A stretch of DNA of 64,000 nucleotides from Phycisphaerales bacterium (GTDB lineage Bacteria; Planctomycetota; Phycisphaerae; Phycisphaerales; UBA1924): contig JANQNW010000009.1 of assembly GCA_028279375.1 (NCBI GenBank), positions 86,034 to 150,033 on the forward strand. The letters are read 5' to 3'. Below are positions 63,203 to 64,000 of the stretch, piece by piece. The notes under the pieces were generated by a model. That model did not search any database, was not told the DNA's origin, and was given only the letters and a program-made list of their open reading frames with translations. Each line of letters opens with the position of its first letter. Positions within the stretch are counted from its first letter, which is position 1. The position numbers were made by a program, and so were the translations under genes.

Positions 63203-64000
63203 ATGAACGTTGACAGTTTCTTCTCGCACCACGGCGTCAGGGAGAATCCATTCCGCGCCGAGGAAGCGCGCCAGGACGCCGTCTTCGAGCGACTTGGCGC
63301 CGGGCCGACAGCGCATCCGGACTTCGAGAAGATTCTGGGCGATCTCGCCGATCCCTCCACCTCGATCGTCTTCGGCGAGAAGGGGAGCGGCAAGACTGCT
63401 ATCAGGCTGCAGATGGCCATGCGCATCGGCGACTACAACGCCGAGCACCCTGAGCGTAAGGTCTTCCTGATTCCCTACGACGATCTCAATCCGCTGCTCG
63501 ATCGATTCCAGGCGAGTCTCGACGGTGGGGCCGCTTCGAAGTCGAGGCGGCGCTCGTCGAGGAAGTCGACGACGAAGAAGGATGACGCCACGCTCGCGCT
63601 CCTCGAGAAACTTCGCCTCCGCGATCACTATGACGGCATTCTGCACATCGGCGTCAGCCGGCTCGTCGACGCCCTTCTCGCGGACCCTCGCACTGACAAG
63701 TCGCTCGGCCTCGATCATCGCGCCGCGAAGTCGCTGCGGAAAAGCGACGCCGATACGCGCGCCGAGGCGCTGCTGCTGCAGGCTCTCTACGACCGGCCAG
63801 CCCATGCCCATGAGCGCACAGCGATCTTGCGACGGCGCATTCGTGCGCCGCGGGCCGGCGACGCGCTCGCATGGGGCGGACTGGCATGGCTCGGTTGGCT
63901 GATCCCGGCGGCCGTCGGAGCGCTGTGGTGGCAGTTCGGCGCGTCGCGCCCGGATTGGCCGTGGCCCGAAGCCTTGCTGATCGCGCTGCTTGTCTGGGCG
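63203..64000 (+). CDS. P-loop ATPase with membrane segments (3' end outside window)
   Basis: Open frame of 266 codons that runs off the window. It has an N-terminal segment (FFSHHGVRENPFRAEEARQD) recalling the ExeA/GspA-like 'NPF' start, then a P-loop GEKGSGKTAIR (about 58-68), a Ser/Arg/Lys-rich linker (about 112-125), a region of charged helices, and two hydrophobic segments near the end (ALAWGGLAWLGWLIPAAVGALWW and WPEALLIALLVWA). Probably a STAND/AAA-type or KAP-like ATPase with membrane anchors; the Walker B is not identified. No stop before 64000, so the class cannot be settled. Starts 48 nt after the phosphomannomutase gene. Confidence 0.6.
   Translation, partial: MNVDSFFSHHGVRENPFRAEEARQDAVFERLGAGPTAHPDFEKILGDLADPSTSIVFGEKGSGKTAIRLQMAMRIGDYNAEHPERKVFLIPYDDLNPLLDRFQASLDGGAASKSRRRSSRKSTTKKDDATLALLEKLRLRDHYDGILHIGVSRLVDALLADPRTDKSLGLDHRAAKSLRKSDADTRAEALLLQALYDRPAHAHERTAILRRRIRAPRAGDALAWGGLAWLGWLIPAAVGALWWQFGASRPDWPWPEALLIALLVWA

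Noticed and set aside
62255..63811. Minus-strand frame of 518 codons opposite the phosphomannomutase gene
   Set aside because: Shadow frame: the plus strand has all four phosphohexomutase motifs, and this frame also crosses the ATPase start.

Overview
The window reads as ordinary chromosome from a GC-rich bacterium of the Planctomycetota, most likely the class Phycisphaerae. That placement is my inference from several traits together: a type II prepilin-like protein ([17 protein letters not shown]), secreted proteins ending in short dockerin-like repeats (DLNGD...SDVALLL type), a P-domain protein with a PLPSG...RRRR sorting tail, a long LOG-family protein, and a peptidoglycan set (murD, PBP2, rodA). 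I see no transposase, integrase, plasmid gene or CRISPR array. The one intervening element is a group I intron inside a tRNA gene.

Layout. 0-7.4 kb: ABC exporter, cyclophilin, PhzF-like protein, secreted dockerin-type protein, murD, recA. 7.7-17.9 kb: tRNA-Leu(CAG), prepilin-like protein, small membrane protein, RNase HII-like protein overlapping ribD, tRNA-Arg(CCU) split by a 320-nt group I intron, SRPBCC protein, LOG protein, lipoprotein, UbiA-type prenyltransferase divergent from ribH-nusB-ftsY. 17.9-26.6 kb, minus strand: a five-gene MacAB-TolC-like efflux operon with two permeases, then a NIT-domain chemoreceptor. 26.9-38 kb: fumC, a second LOG protein, an overlapping VOC/fRMsr/methyltransferase operon, a PilZ-like protein, a large membrane protein coupled to an ABC ATPase, and a secreted prolyl oligopeptidase. 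38-46 kb: fusA with a long leader carrying a 13-codon ORF, cobalamin adenosyltransferase, RsbU-type phosphatase, Ntn-type asparaginase, map, secreted dockerin-type protein. 46-52.3 kb, minus strand: hutH, two tandem redoxin lipoproteins, hutU, hutI. 52.4-64 kb: membrane protein, folE2, PBP2-rodA-rsmG, DinG-type helicase, P-domain protein, phosphomannomutase, and an ATPase cut by the window end.

Three signals stand out. First, the group I intron interrupts tRNA-Arg directly after the CCU anticodon, and conserved P, Q, R and S-like core segments, the P7 pairing and a GAAA-capped P9 are all visible. Second, many genes appear to be leaderless: at six starts a TAnnnT box ends exactly 6 nt before the ATG or GTG, which would put the transcription start on the start codon; I used this to choose starts. 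Third, several control regions look structured: a 22-bp palindrome beside the recA promoter, an attenuator-like leader before fusA, and an inverted repeat before the chemoreceptor.

The genes cover cell-wall growth, translation and protein targeting, DNA repair, riboflavin and pteridine synthesis, histidine breakdown to formiminoglutamate (no hutG here), and envelope export.
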